Below, one piece after another: positions 13,024 through 23,633 of a DNA stretch of 64,000 bases. The translations under genes were made by a program, and so were the position numbers. The notes beneath the pieces were generated by a model. It was not told the DNA's origin, searched no databases, and saw only the letters and a list, made by a program, of their open reading frames with translations. This stretch comes from Fennellomyces sp. T-0311. Lineage: Eukaryota > Mucoromycota > Mucoromycetes > Mucorales > Lichtheimiaceae. The stretch lies in contig JALLLT010000025.1 of assembly GCA_025266875.1 (NCBI GenBank), positions 62,001-126,000 on the forward strand, read 5' to 3'. Position 1 is the stretch's first letter. Every line of letters starts with the position of its first letter.

Positions 13024-13612
13024 ATGGATAAATTACGCGAGGTAACGAATTCCACGGAAATACCACAATTGCAACTCACAGGGCAATGTAGAAAATCAGC
13101 AACATTCGAGCAGAAGCTGAGGCTGCTAATGCCAAAGTCGAAGAGCTGGAGGCTAAAGTGAAACAACTGGACCAGGAGATAATGAAACGCGATCATGAGA
13201 TCATTTCTTTGACAAACCAGAACAAGCATCTCACTGAGGATCTGGAGGTGGCTCAGGAGAAAATTACACAACTCAAGAGCTTGGAAGATGAGGACGACGA
13301 TTTGAAAAAGGAAAATGACGCTGCTCAACGCAAGATTTCGTTGTTGGAGCAAGAGCTTGAATCTTCAGACAAGTCGTTGCGTGAAACCACCAAAAAGTAA
13401 GCTGTTTAGTTAAAGAAGATGCCATGTTACTAAGGTATCTGGGTAAAAGCTTCCGTGAGGCGGATGTCAAGGCTGAGCACTTTGAGCGCAAAGTCCAGCA
13501 GTTGGAGAACCTGTTGTTCGAGCAAGAGAAGAAGAACGAGGAGCTCAAGGCCAAGAACCACGAACTGCAGGCCCAACTGGATGAATTCAACGCCCAGTTG
13601 GATGAGATCTAA
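13024..13612 (+). CDS. Tropomyosin, three exons, 161 aa
   Basis: Binds along actin filaments as a coiled-coil dimer and stabilises cables and contractile rings. Exons: 13024-13041, 13092-13396, 13450-13612; all phases close. The tiny first exon encodes MDKLRE, the usual fungal tropomyosin start. The rest is one continuous heptad repeat of charged residues with Leu/Ala at core positions, for example AEHFERKVQQLENLLFEQE, ending in AQLDEI. The 161-residue length equals the short fungal tropomyosins (for example fission yeast Cdc8), four actin-binding periods. No Pro occurs in the coiled coil. The acidic cluster EDEDDDLKKE is a possible flexible point. It converges with the ribosomal protein gene, whose stop lies about 460 bases away. 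Confidence 0.93.
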
Positions 13613-14070
13613 TACCAAACTGTTACAATCACCCAAACACTTCTATATCACGCAAAGCATTCCCTCTTTCAACAAAAAAGCATGTTAAAAAAGAAACCAA
13701 TAAACCTCACCCACTTCATCTTTTCACACGGTTTTGTTTCAAGGTCATTGCAAATATATGATACCATAGATACGTATTACTATGGCATCGTGCAAGGTTT
13801 CCATCACAGCGCAGCAGTTCCTGATGGATGTGCTGAGCAAACGCACCGTTGCTGCAGTGTTCGAATACAGTAATACACCGAAACTGTCCCACGTTGTATC
13901 CAAAAAACGTATCGACGTCTGAGAAGAGCTTTCCAAAGTCCAATATGTATCGTCCGTATTCAATCCAATCGATTACTTTTAACAATAATAAAACGCCCAA
14001 ACCATAAAAAGGAGAACACGCTCGTTGACTTTTTTTACATTGTTTATTGCTTCCACAGAAAAAAGCTTTT

Positions 14071-14511
14071 TTAGATTTCGGCCAATTCGCGAAGACGACG
14101 GATGGTCGAACGGGTGGTTGTGGCAGCCGAAGTCGAAACAGTGTAAGCACCGCCGGCCAAGGTCTTCTTGCAGCCCTTGCACTTCCAGATACCGACAGCC
14201 TGGCGCTTGACAGCGTCCTGTTTTTTATAATGTTAGAATTCCATTGGAGTCCATTTATCCAAAATTCATTTTTTTTACCTTGCCGCAGAAGGTGCAGGTG
14301 TAAGTGGCGTGCTGGGTGATTTCCATCTTCTTCACCATCTTTCTGAGCGAAGCACCATAACGGGTGCCGTACTTGCCGGTGATGCCGACTTTCTTGGTGC
14401 GCTTGGTCTATGGATGGATAGATGGATGGATGGATGAGTACGTTGATGGCCATTATAGCATCCCTAATCATTTTTACCATTTTGATAAAACGCGAAGGGG
14501 AGGACTTACAT
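14071..14511 (-). CDS. RPL43: 60S ribosomal protein eL43 (L37a/L43)
   Basis: Zinc-ribbon protein of the large ribosomal subunit. Exons: ATG at 14511-14509, then 14407-14279 and 14217-14071; 92 residues, exactly the usual eL43 length. The zinc ribbon is complete (CTFC ... CKGC). The body contains [20 protein letters not shown] and ends RELAEI. An exon carrying little more than the start codon is common in fungal ribosomal protein genes. The oddity is the first junction. The sequence reads CCATGTAAGT, where ATG followed by a GTAAGT donor would need one more G. A strict GT-AG splice gives AT|ACC and destroys the start, so the exon limits at 14509 are provisional. The second intron is a normal GTAAAA...CAG. 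Confidence 0.9.
14410..14438. repeat. TGGA/TAGA tetranucleotide microsatellite in eL43 intron 1
   Basis: Runs of TGGA with single TAGA variants form the 3' end of intron 1 of eL43 on the minus strand. The acceptor CCATAG of that intron is itself the last repeat unit. Confidence 0.8.
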
Positions 14512-15297
14512 GGATCTCGGCTGCCACCAAAACCAGTAGGTTCTGCTGACTTCTAAATAGTCTTAGCGTCTTTTTTCGGGAATGACACTTTCCGGCGATC
14601 CACTTCAACAAGCAAAGAGTATATATTATTCACATGATTTCACAATAACCAAGGGCAGATAGATAGACAAAACATTGGAATATATTGGAATTCTACTAGA
14701 CCGTTCTCAATGATTCAGCATTGCTGACTTTATCATTGTACTATTATTATCAAAAAGATAGGGTGATGTGTACTTGATAAGTGAATTCACTTTACTGCAT
14801 CATCTTTTCAGTTCTTTCATGATTGCATAAAATTTATGCACCATAATGGATCTTCCATTGCTTATATTTCAAGACAGTCCATCACTTGCCGCTAATTACT
14901 TGTAGAAAAGACTTTGTGGGTGCTTCGACGTCTCTGACAACAAGCAGACCGTTATGTACTATTGTATAGTCCGGGTCACATGCCAACTACATACCATAAA
15001 TATTCGCTGCCATAAAAACATACTAATTATCATAATATCTCTAACTTTATCATGGATTCAGCACCTGCAGCGTGTCGAAATGTCTGTTTGATCTATTAGT
15101 GTTAGCTATGGGATTGAAAATAGTCGCAAGGGCAAATGGTTATTTTTACCAAGTCTTTCAATCACAAGCAAAGAGATAATTTGTATGGGCAACCTGCTTA
15201 GTGTCATGTAAGTTTCACGCTCACTTTATCATAAAGTAGCGATAGACAAATGCAATACTTCCATGAGATTGGTGATTGAATAGTGAGTAACAGTCTC
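14512..15297. other. Intergenic region
   Basis: About 0.8 kb shared by the eL43 promoter (minus) and the promoter of the proline-rich protein gene (plus). No gene is visible. Confidence 0.5.
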
Positions 15298-15305
15298 TAT
15301 ATAAA
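15298..15305 (+). promoter_or_regulatory. TATA box of the proline-rich protein gene
   Basis: TATATAAA, 37 bases before the ATG at 15342. This is a short leader, typical of strongly expressed fungal genes. Confidence 0.55.
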
Positions 15306-15341
15306 CGCGGTCAACGGTATTCGATTTTTCGTCCGTCAAAC

Positions 15342-15936
15342 ATGCGTTCGATTTTCCTCTTTTTCACTGCGCTTCTGCTCTCACTGTTGGCGTGGATCCA
15401 ACCCGCCTTGGCAGCTCCTACTACCGATGGTATCCAGGAACGATCCGTTGATCAACCTGCGGAACTTCAAGAACAGGCCAGATTGTAAGTTTTGGGCCTA
15501 TTGGGTACGCACACACTGGGCTATTCATTCGTATATATGTATTTTATAGGACTCCTGAGCAGATGGCTGAGCTTGTGAAGGTTCTTCCTATCTTCCCACC
15601 TACCTTCCCCTTCCCGCCTGTTACGCCGTTCCCACCTGTTTCACCGTTCCCACCGGTGCCTCCGGTACGTATTGGGATTGTCAAGCGAAACTCTGTGGCT
15701 AATATTTTATCAGTTCCCTCCTGTCCCTCCGTTCCCTCCTGTCCCTCCATTCCCGCCTGTGCCTCCGGTAAGACTAATGTTATCAAGCAAGACTTACTGT
15801 AGCTAACATTTTTCTATCAGTTCCCCCCTGTGCCACCTTTCCCTCCTACTTCACCAGTAAGAACGCAATTCTATGTCTTATATTCATTCTAACTATTATG
15901 CTTTAGTTCCCCCCGGTGTTCCCATTCCCTCGTTGA
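15342..15936 (+). CDS. Small secreted proline-rich repeat protein, five exons
   Basis: Predicted secreted protein of 125 residues; function unknown. Exons: 15342-15484, 15550-15664, 15714-15767, 15821-15856, 15907-15936. The signal peptide is clear: a hydrophobic core at residues 4-22 and a likely cut after ALA. After a short spacer the mature part becomes a run of FPPVPP-type hexapeptides with variants FPPVSP, FPPVTP and FPPTSP. Exons 3, 4 and 5 are 54, 36 and 30 bases, all phase 0, so each adds whole repeat units. Introns 2 and 3 resemble each other along most of their length, which suggests exon-plus-intron duplication. A wall, adhesion or extensin-like role is possible but is inference only. 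The next gene is also a small secreted protein on the same strand. Confidence 0.82.
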
Positions 15937-16439
15937 ACAGTGAAGCTACCCACACCTACAGACTGCAATGATCTAACGTAGTTCTCTTTTCTCCAACGTG
16001 AAACAGCCAATGTACCCTTCTTTCTTTTTCTGCCCCTAAATCAACTTTGTAGTCTGCTTTTTTCAATCAACAGTAAAACCGTTTCTGTCCCAATTACTAA
16101 AAAGTCGGTTTTCTGCCTTATATGGTGTTTTTAATGAGTGGACTCTAAGCAAACATTTATGTAACTTTATTATAACGTGGTGGCTGATCCATGTTAATCC
16201 GATCGGCGACGACAACACATAATATTAGAAGACAATCCAGACCATCATTATCATCACTTGTCGTGCACAAATTTACAAGGAGGCAGGGACCGTGCACGCT
16301 TTTGCTACTCACAATTGGACAAATGTGTCTCTCTCAACTCCTAAAAACCTTCTTCTCTAAATGAACTAAAAATACGAGATGATAAACCCGGGAGGGGGGG
16401 ATTGGCGTTGTACTTTTCTTTTTCTTTTCATCCAGAAAA

Positions 16440-16724
16440 ATGCATTTATCACAACTCGCTCTCGCGATCGTATTGCTAGTCCAAGTATCGGCACATGATG
16501 TGGACCTAAAGTATTGCGGCCAGAATGACCTTAAAACCAATATCCCAGATGGTGTATGCAACGATCTCGCGTTCCAAGACTTTTGCGGTTTTGCGGTTGT
16601 AGGAGGGTCAGCAATATGTGAACTTTTCACCGATCTCAACTGCAACAATCAACCGTGCTTTTCCGGAGTTATAGATGCAACACCCAGGGGAAAACTTGGT
16701 TCCATTAGATGCAATCAGAGGTAG
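16440..16724 (+). CDS. Small cysteine-rich secreted protein, 94 aa
   Basis: Single-exon frame with a signal peptide (residues 1-18, cut after VSA). The mature part of about 76 residues has seven Cys, at 26, 40, 49, 60, 68, 73 and 91. Six could form three disulfides, leaving one free. Gly/Asp/Asn are common and the region CGFAVVGGSAIC is the most structured. I do not recognise the family. Size and Cys content are those of fungal small secreted proteins in general. A pyrimidine-rich stretch ending in a possible acceptor (CATCCAG) lies just upstream of the ATG, so a 5' untranslated intron is possible. Confidence 0.72.
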   Translation: MHLSQLALAIVLLVQVSAHDVDLKYCGQNDLKTNIPDGVCNDLAFQDFCGFAVVGGSAICELFTDLNCNNQPCFSGVIDATPRGKLGSIRCNQR

Positions 16725-17180
16725 AAACTTTTTGTTGAAGTGATGTATTATGTTGTCGTACTTGTTTTTTCTCTCTTCAGTTATACTATCCATTAAAAAA
16801 ATTCAAATAATTGAATGTGGAAGGAGTTTGCCATAGCATCTATACTCCTAAGATGTTTTCGACACAATCGTCTCGCCTGATAACACAAAAAAGGGTCCTT
16901 ATTCTTACGCGTCAAATTTATATTTAATCACTTTGGTACATTAGGACTTTTTCAGATAATAAGGTGTCTGGACTGTTCCAACTTTTGTAGTTTGATCTTA
17001 CTACTGCATAAAGGAGAATTTATGCCCCTAAAGGCGTTATTTCTGGCATCAACCGTTGATGTCCAATTGCCATGTATGTCGTCTGTGCATGAGTTCGAGA
17101 CCAAGGCAACTTTATTTTTTTGCTGAGCGAACGCTGAAGAAACAGCTCAATGGAGTAGATGGTAAAAAAACAACAGTGGT
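16725..17180. other. Intergenic region between convergent genes
   Basis: About 450 bases between two convergent stop codons. AT-rich. A short open stretch at 17056-17180 runs into the esterase gene in antisense and is not supported. Confidence 0.5.
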
Positions 17181-18518
17181 TTATATATCAAATGGTATGG
17201 CTGTAGCCAAAAGACCCATACCGGATGTTGTGGACAGGTTACAGCGAGGACTTTTGCCCGATCCGTAATATAGCGTATATGATCCACTCAGCCGCTCTGC
17301 TACTCCGGTCAGGTAAATACGTACATTTCGATCACCTTCGATCCGCGCGCTAAGAATGATTGGAAGGTCACAATTGTCACTGTCGTATAAATTGAAACCA
17401 AGCACTTCCTCAACTGGAGACCATGTATCATTGTTCATGTGCTCGAAGGTCACTTTGATGGTGCACCGCTTCGTACCACACTCGTTTGCTACTTCATACT
17501 GGACACATGATATGCGAGGACTTGCCATGTACGCCTTTTTTTGTAAGGCATATGTGGCAGCGATACCCAACCGGTGGCCAACCTTAGCCAGACCATGGGC
17601 TGATAGGTGAATATGATCATCCAGCGAGGCGTCGATACTGGAAACTGCACAAAGTCGACCGATGGTTGCAGAACCTGGGACGGTGGGGTTGATCATGCAA
17701 TACTCGTATTGTGCTTTGCGTACATCGTTCCAGCGTTCGTCTTTGATGCTGCTATCACTGATACAACGACCCAGCTGGACACTCACAATAGGTACTTCAT
17801 AGTCCATATCGAATCGCATGCGACTGAACAACAGTTGTATGCGGTCATAATATATGTTGCTTTTATCACTGCACGCATCCGTCTCGCCCTGATACCAAAG
17901 AATCCCGGCAATATTACCGCCAACTTTGGCTATCCGTGCCAGCATGGCGCCATATAAGGTTGTGTTCAAAGGATTTTCATGGTTCGATTCATACATGGCA
18001 AGCCATTGGTCAAGTGATGTACCACCGTGTGCGCTGGCAATCAAACCCACTGGCACGCTGTTGTTGCGCTTCTGGTATGACTGAGCAAAAGCCAAACCAA
18101 GCGAAGCACCGCGTACTTGCAGTACATTAGGGCTTCGTACTGTTGGATCAGAAATCGTATGGTGCACGCTGCGAGGCGACTCGGCCAGCCGATGTGTTGG
18201 TTCTGTGGCTATCGCCCACGTTTCATTGGATTGGAAAAGGTGAACGGAAGGAGTAGGGTCAGGGATCACGGTTTTGCCTCCACCGTCTTTATAGTAACCA
18301 TGACCACGCATGTTACTCTGTCCTGCCATGACCCAAATGTCGCCCACATAAACCGATTCAACGCCGTTTACAGTATAAGGACCACCGACACCGAGTGCTT
18401 GGGTTTCGCCATTTGAGAGTTTGACGCGTGCTGTGTTGGTGGAAAAGTTGCGTTGTAGGACCTGGAAACTCGTAACGTTCTCGTAGACAATGTCCTGAAA
18501 CTTTTCTCGGGGAAACAT
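17181..18518 (-). CDS. Sialate O-acetylesterase-like SGNH hydrolase
   Basis: Predicted carbohydrate acetylesterase of the sialate-O-acetylesterase (DUF303) type, 445 residues, intronless as read. The catalytic blocks are visible. The nucleophile serine is in VMAGQSNMRGHG (about residue 68). GILWYQGETD is the oxyanion/Gln block. DHIHLSAHGLAKVGHR supplies the Asp-x-x-His pair. A C-terminal beta-rich region follows the catalytic domain. The frame begins MFPREKFQDI and has no signal peptide, although relatives are often secreted and some carry a longer N-terminal domain. An upstream exon with a signal or N-terminal extension is therefore possible. Its start is 142 bases downstream of the stop of the next gene on the same strand. 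Confidence 0.82.
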   Translation of the reverse strand: MFPREKFQDIVYENVTSFQVLQRNFSTNTARVKLSNGETQALGVGGPYTVNGVESVYVGDIWVMAGQSNMRGHGYYKDGGGKTVIPDPTPSVHLFQSNETWAIATEPTHRLAESPRSVHHTISDPTVRSPNVLQVRGASLGLAFAQSYQKRNNSVPVGLIASAHGGTSLDQWLAMYESNHENPLNTTLYGAMLARIAKVGGNIAGILWYQGETDACSDKSNIYYDRIQLLFSRMRFDMDYEVPIVSVQLGRCISDSSIKDERWNDVRKAQYEYCMINPTVPGSATIGRLCAVSSIDASLDDHIHLSAHGLAKVGHRLGIAATYALQKKAYMASPRISCVQYEVANECGTKRCTIKVTFEHMNNDTWSPVEEVLGFNLYDSDNCDLPIILSARIEGDRNVRIYLTGVAERLSGSYTLYYGSGKSPRCNLSTTSGMGLLATAIPFDI

Positions 18519-18660
18519 GGGAACATTCCTGTCATATTAGGGCTGGGCATTTAATTACGGTGGAAGTGCATTAGTAAAGGAGCGAGGGGACTGACTTGGG
18601 ATGGTTCATTGCAAACAAAGGTGTAGGAGTCAAAAAAAAAAACGCTGTGCAACGCTTTAT

Positions 18661-19675
18661 TTAAGCCCATTTGCCTTCGAGGGGCTCGACTGGATTCTCT
18701 TTCTTCTCCAGCTCCAAAGCATCAAATACACTCTTGTCGACACCAACATGTTCAACAAAGTCCTCGTCCTTCTCCTCCATCTTTTCAAGCTCTTTGCCAG
18801 CGTTGCCTAGCTCTTCCTTGACCTTCTCTGTCGCTCCAATTAACATGAGTTCGCAGTTGTTGTAGTTCAAAAACTCGGTTGTATCCATGGATACAAACCG
18901 CCGGTCAGCGAAGGCTTCTTGCAGCTTTTCCGGAAAGTCAGCCTTTTGGTTGCTTGACAGGCCAGCATAGGATGGTGATGATTTGGTAGGGTTCTTGACA
19001 GAGATCACGATGCTAGCTTGCTCTTCAATGTTGAAAGCTTTTTGAACTTGATGCAGTTCTTCCGGGAGTGTCAGCATGTATGCCAAGTGTGAATGACCGT
19101 TATGGGTTGCAATCTCATACACACCCTCACCCTGACATATGAAAAGTAAACATAGGGATGGTAAAAACGCGAATTACACTACATACCATAGGCCGTGATG
19201 GTTGCACAGTACGCTCGCCTTTTGTCTTGGTTTCGTAAGAGTGTTTTTGGAATGCAGCTGTCAAATCATCCAAATCGTCCGACGCTTCAGCGACAAAACC
19301 CCAGTAGCGTGAATGGCGTTTTGTCTCGGGTAACTTTTTCCGGCCCAATACAATCAATGTCTGTTTGCGCTTGGCATCGCACGAGCTCCAGCTTGGCTTG
19401 AGTACCATGTACGCTTTTTGAACATCGTCCGCACTGGTGACTTCGTCAACATCCATCTGGATTGACATATTTAGCACATTTCTCTTTTTGGGTGGCTTCT
19501 CTCATACCTTGGGTCGATATAGAAAGTAAACGTGCCCCTTCTCGAGTACAGTAGGCTTCTCATCGGTAGACTTCTTTGTTGCAGACTCCTCCTCGGTCGC
19601 CTTGAATTTCTTCTCGGGAGGCTCTTTTTCTTCCTTTGCCTCTGCGCTGCGTTTGGTACTACGTCTGGGGGGCAT
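18661..19675 (-). CDS. Conserved protein of unknown function, three exons
   Basis: Exons: 19675-19508, 19456-19187, 19131-18661; 302 residues, phase-0 introns. A basic/acidic N-terminus (PPRRSTKRSAEAKEEKEPP) looks like a nuclear signal or disordered tail. It is followed by a folded core with GHVYFLYRPK, RKKLPETKRHSRYWGFV, TKTKGERTVQPSRPMGEGVY and ELHQVQKAFNIEEQASIVIS. From memory I associate this motif order with a conserved uncharacterised family present in fungi and some bacteria; I cannot name a domain and have not verified this. The C-terminus is a Lys/Glu-rich helix. An in-frame ATG at 19747 would add 24 hydrophobic residues but lies in probable leader sequence; I chose 19675 because MPPRRS fits better. 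Confidence 0.75.
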
Positions 19676-19814
19676 GATGTTACGCAAGTTAAGAGAAACG
19701 GAAAAGGAGGTTGGCAAATGTGCAAGTTTAATACATATTGTTTGCATGGGTGTTCACAGTGATTTCATTATTAATTAGAAGATAGGTTCTTTTCCAGGGT
19801 ATACGTAGTGGTGA

Positions 19815-20524
19815 TCAACAGGCACATTTGTTTGAGCTCGACTGCGGTGTGTGTTCCAGTTTGATCGCCTCGCCTCGCATCATCATAGCCTGCTTATCGC
19901 CGAGTGTCGTCAGCCGATTCGACAGCTTGTCAAAGATTGTATGCACCAACGACTCGAATGCCTTATCAACATTGGTTCGATCGAGCGCCGACGTCTCCAT
20001 AAACATCAAACCATTCTTCTCTGCGTACTGCAGCGCCTCATCATGCGCAACGGCACGTTCATCGGACAGATCGGACTTGTTACCAACAAGCAAGGCACAG
20101 CACTCTGCGTGGGCGTCGTTCAGTCTCAATTCTCCCAACCATCGTGGAATATCCTCAAACGTATCGTGTCTTGTAATATCATATACCAGCAACGCACCCA
20201 CAGCGCCGCGGTAATACCTGTTGCCTTTGTTGTCAATACTACTTTCGCCCTTTTGGAACCATGCAACCCTTCACCTATACAACGCACGCACCTTTTTGTG
20301 ATAGAGCGGTAGCGCTCCTGCCCGGCTGTGTCCCAGATCTGCACGCGTACTTTCTTGTCCTTGATGGTCATTGTCTTGATGTTCAAATCGAGACCAATCG
20401 TAGATTTGGACGCCAATTCAAAAGTGTCGTGAACGAATCGACCGAGCAGGTTGGTCTTGCCTACGCCAGACGATCCTACAACGACCAGTTTGAACACATA
20501 GTCATACGAGTTTTCTTGCTCCAT
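19815..20524 (-). CDS. Rab11/Ypt31-like small GTPase, two exons
   Basis: Membrane-trafficking GTPase, 211 residues. Exons 20524-20292 and 20217-19815, joined as KRYYRGAVGALL. All G boxes are intact: P-loop GSSGVGKTN, switch II WDTAGQERYRS, GNKSDL, and ETSAL. The RYYRGAVGALLVYDI and AEKNGL...ETSALD...TNVD segments are Rab11-like, so recycling endosome/late Golgi transport is the best guess. The C-terminus is KCAC, a CXC motif for double geranylgeranylation. The effector loop reads TIGLDLNIKT instead of the usual TIGVEF-type sequence, so this may be a divergent paralogue. An in-frame ATG 16 codons upstream gives a hydrophobic extension and is unlikely to be used. Confidence 0.9.
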
Positions 20525-22958
20525 ATTCGAAAAGGAAAGGAAAAGAGAAAGGGTGTAACAAAAAAGACGCACAGCGCACGTACACGAGAACCTTGATATT
20601 TTAAGGTTAGCCGGTTTCTTTGTGTCAATCTTCTTGGTTGCTATTCAAACGGGCAGAAAACTATTCCGGTTCGAATGATAGCTAGCCGGTTTCCCCACAA
20701 AAGGCTTCAATGTTATAACTTTGTTGATTGTGAGCACCTTCTTATTGTATCAAGGGACCACGTAAGGCCTGTAGCATTTTCATTTAGGTGGCACTCACCT
20801 GACTTTCCCAAATTCTGACCTTTTACTCCACACATTGTGACACCGAGTCGGAAGCTGACGCGTGCTGCATGAAATCGACTTTTGATTCTACTCTATCTTC
20901 GCTTTGCTGCAATGTTTCGCTTACTCACGCACGAATCGTAAACGTGGCCATAGCACATAACTATTGGGTTTAATCGTAGGCCGCAGCCAGATATCTCCTC
21001 GCAGAATGAGTAGTATACCGATACTTCCATGAAAATTGTAAACGTACCATAAAGCATAACTTAGCCAATTTTACTTACAGCAGCACCCCGGACAGAAAAA
21101 GAGGTGCCTCCTGGCTTTAAGAAGGTTGGTTTGGATGCTCAACTTACAATTGTAACAAAAGAGTTAATCGTTCAGATAAAATTTTTCAAAGGCATTATTA
21201 GGGTGGTGTGAAGGGATAGAAATCAACCCAATCCAAACGGTGATGATATATAGTAAATTCACTGCACAGCGCTTTAGTGGATCAGTCTAACAACGTTTGA
21301 GATGGAATTTTCTTTAGATATAATAAACCTTAGAAAATATCAACGGATCTCTCCTTTTATTATATGTATGTTAACAGCAGTTTATTTGTTGCCCCATTCA
21401 GAAACATATCAAGAGAAATATATGCTTCCCAGTAGTACCAAGAATATTACGTATCGGACGTTCTAAATTCATAAAGCGAATTAGCATGGAGTATCGTGAT
21501 AACATTAGTTGTTCCAAGAACTCTTCTGTCGACGGCTTTTTTTTACTATAAAACAGATAGTAATACTTTCGGCGCCTACGATGACTTGAAAAGGATAGGA
21601 GCCGCTACACTTGTGCTGCCGCATGTCTATGAAAATCTGACGATTATACAACATTATCCATGTGGCGAAAAAGCTAATCGGCCAGCATATCGAAAAGCAT
21701 CAGCTTTACAGCTAATACTTGCATTTAAAGAATTGAGGTAGTTTGACTTTGAATCCGCTACATTAATACATCAAGTCTTACTTCTCGTATATATGAAAAG
21801 CACGTGCTAACAATATAAAACATGGGTTCAACATTTTCCCCTTTAGCATAGCCATTGCCACCATTTGCCTACCGTGCTTCTTTCCAATTCGTGGTGAATC
21901 ATACCAATGGACTTTCTTTTAGCATTCCCAGCACTTTTCTGCTCTATCACAAAAGCGTGGCTAGATAGTAATCAATGAAGCAAATAGACTGATGGGGAGG
22001 AAATAACTGCACAATTCATGAGCCATATCGGTAATCATATCATATTATCCTAAAAAAGCGAACTGCCAATATTTATGACGATCAGGGAATGCTTCATATC
22101 AACAAAATGGTAGGTAGACAAATTTGAGTAGAGCTTCCTTCCACAGCTCTACTCCTTTAAATTACAATATTGGCACAAAAATCGCGTAAATCGTTTTTGA
22201 AAAACATATTAGGGATCCCGTATACAACAATCGTCTTTCGGTGTACTTTGGCGATGCGACCCAAATATCAAACGGAGAAAAGATAATAACCATTCTTCAC
22301 AATAGTAACAAAGTATATAGGTAACCACGTCTTCGTACTACATTAGCTCATCACATATTTGCCCCAATGAAAGAAATGCCCCATACATCAATCCTTTTTA
22401 GACTTCGAGACATTCTATAATGGATCGGTAGCGGTGGCCGTTGATAAGGACGCATCTCCGATCAACTTAGATCACCTTGCTAATCTTATTGTCTGATTTC
22501 TTTAATACACAACAGTGCTCTGAATGCCTTTGTGCTGCAACAGCGTTTTAGCAAAGAAAACATACTGCATCAGTAGCAACCGTGAAAGAAGTGAAGCTAT
22601 TTTAAAGACGACAAGGTGTACAGATCAGGGGCCCAATGCTTATGATTTGACAGGAAAGCACTACCAATTACCAACCATTTTTGGCTAGTGTATACGAGTC
22701 GATGCTTTGGCCACTGGTGTTTCAGCACAAATTGGCTACTCTCCAAAAGTGTCCATTGTTTCTACCTGCTTTACGTCATTCAATCAGCAAAAGCCTCCTG
22801 TTGGGAAATGAACCGGGGAACTTGTGTTCTAGGCGTGCGTTAATAGTTGCTCTAAAGCGTCGGACGGGGTGCTAGCTAATAATTCTCAATGACCAGAGGC
22901 CATTGGGGACATTGTCTCAAGGACTGAATCAACGGAGAACAGGAGCGGTGGAATCGCA
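20525..22958. other. AT-rich gene desert
   Basis: About 2.4 kb with no recognisable gene. Open frames are short. The stretch 22681-22875 (plus) is open but has no ATG at its start and no partner exon I could define. Confidence 0.5.
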
Positions 22959-23633
22959 ATGTCTTTACACACTTTTTCAGATTTTGTTAGCAAGCACCAT
23001 TCAGGATTGTGCAGTTACCATGAGAAAAACTTAAACTTATTTCTCAAGTGGTATCGGATCATTGTACAATGCTGTGACACGAGAAAACTACGAGGCAAGC
23101 AGGAGCTCGTGTATGAAATGAAAATACTAAAAAAAGATATGGGTTCTGAAGGGTTTGATGAAAGCAAAGAAACCGCGGGTCACGTTACAGATTGGTTTGA
23201 TATTCTCAAGCATCGTGTCATGGTAAATAGGAATGCAACAACGGTTTGTGTGCAACTTGATTATTTTTAGAGTGCTGGAGTTTTTTTGCGTCTCGTCAAA
23301 GATTATGAAGTGCATGCGTCGCGTGAATTGGCCAATTCTCGGCTCAATGGACAACGTATCACCGTGTTATAGAAGCAGTAAGCAACCATGTTGTTTGAAA
23401 TACCGCCCCGAATATGGGTCAATTCAGGGCCGTACGAGGAAATCGACCGCAGTCCGTCAGCATCAAGGTGTTCTCGATCCAGGTCGCGTTCACGCTCTTC
23501 ACCGATCGAGAAAAAATCAGAGATGGCCCAGACGACAGATGGTTCCCCGTCTCATGGTAACGGTAGCCATTGTAGCCTCGGAAATGAATTAGTAACCAAC
23601 GGGGCGGCTAGTAACGCAAGATGCAAAGAATGA
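22959..23633 (+). CDS. Unrecognised gene, tentative three-exon model
   Basis: I do not recognise the product. Exons proposed: 22959-23222, 23271-23355, 23428-23633 (184 residues). Both introns are GT-AG (48 and 72 bases); skipping the two in-frame stops keeps an open frame throughout. The first part is a charged, probably helical region (KQELVYEMKILKKDMGSEGF, then HVTDWFDILKHRVM). The middle continues as AGVFLRLVKDYEVHASRELA. The last exon becomes disordered and basic, with RCSRSRSRSRS, then Ser/Gly/Asn. The frame is open upstream to about 22892, so a further 5' exon is possible. No branch site is convincing for intron 2. This could be a live gene or a relic. Confidence 0.4.

Noticed and set aside
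15544..15786. Gly/Thr-rich minus-strand frame opposite the proline-rich exons
   Set aside because: Antisense of Pro codons and reads through introns of a well-spliced plus-strand gene.
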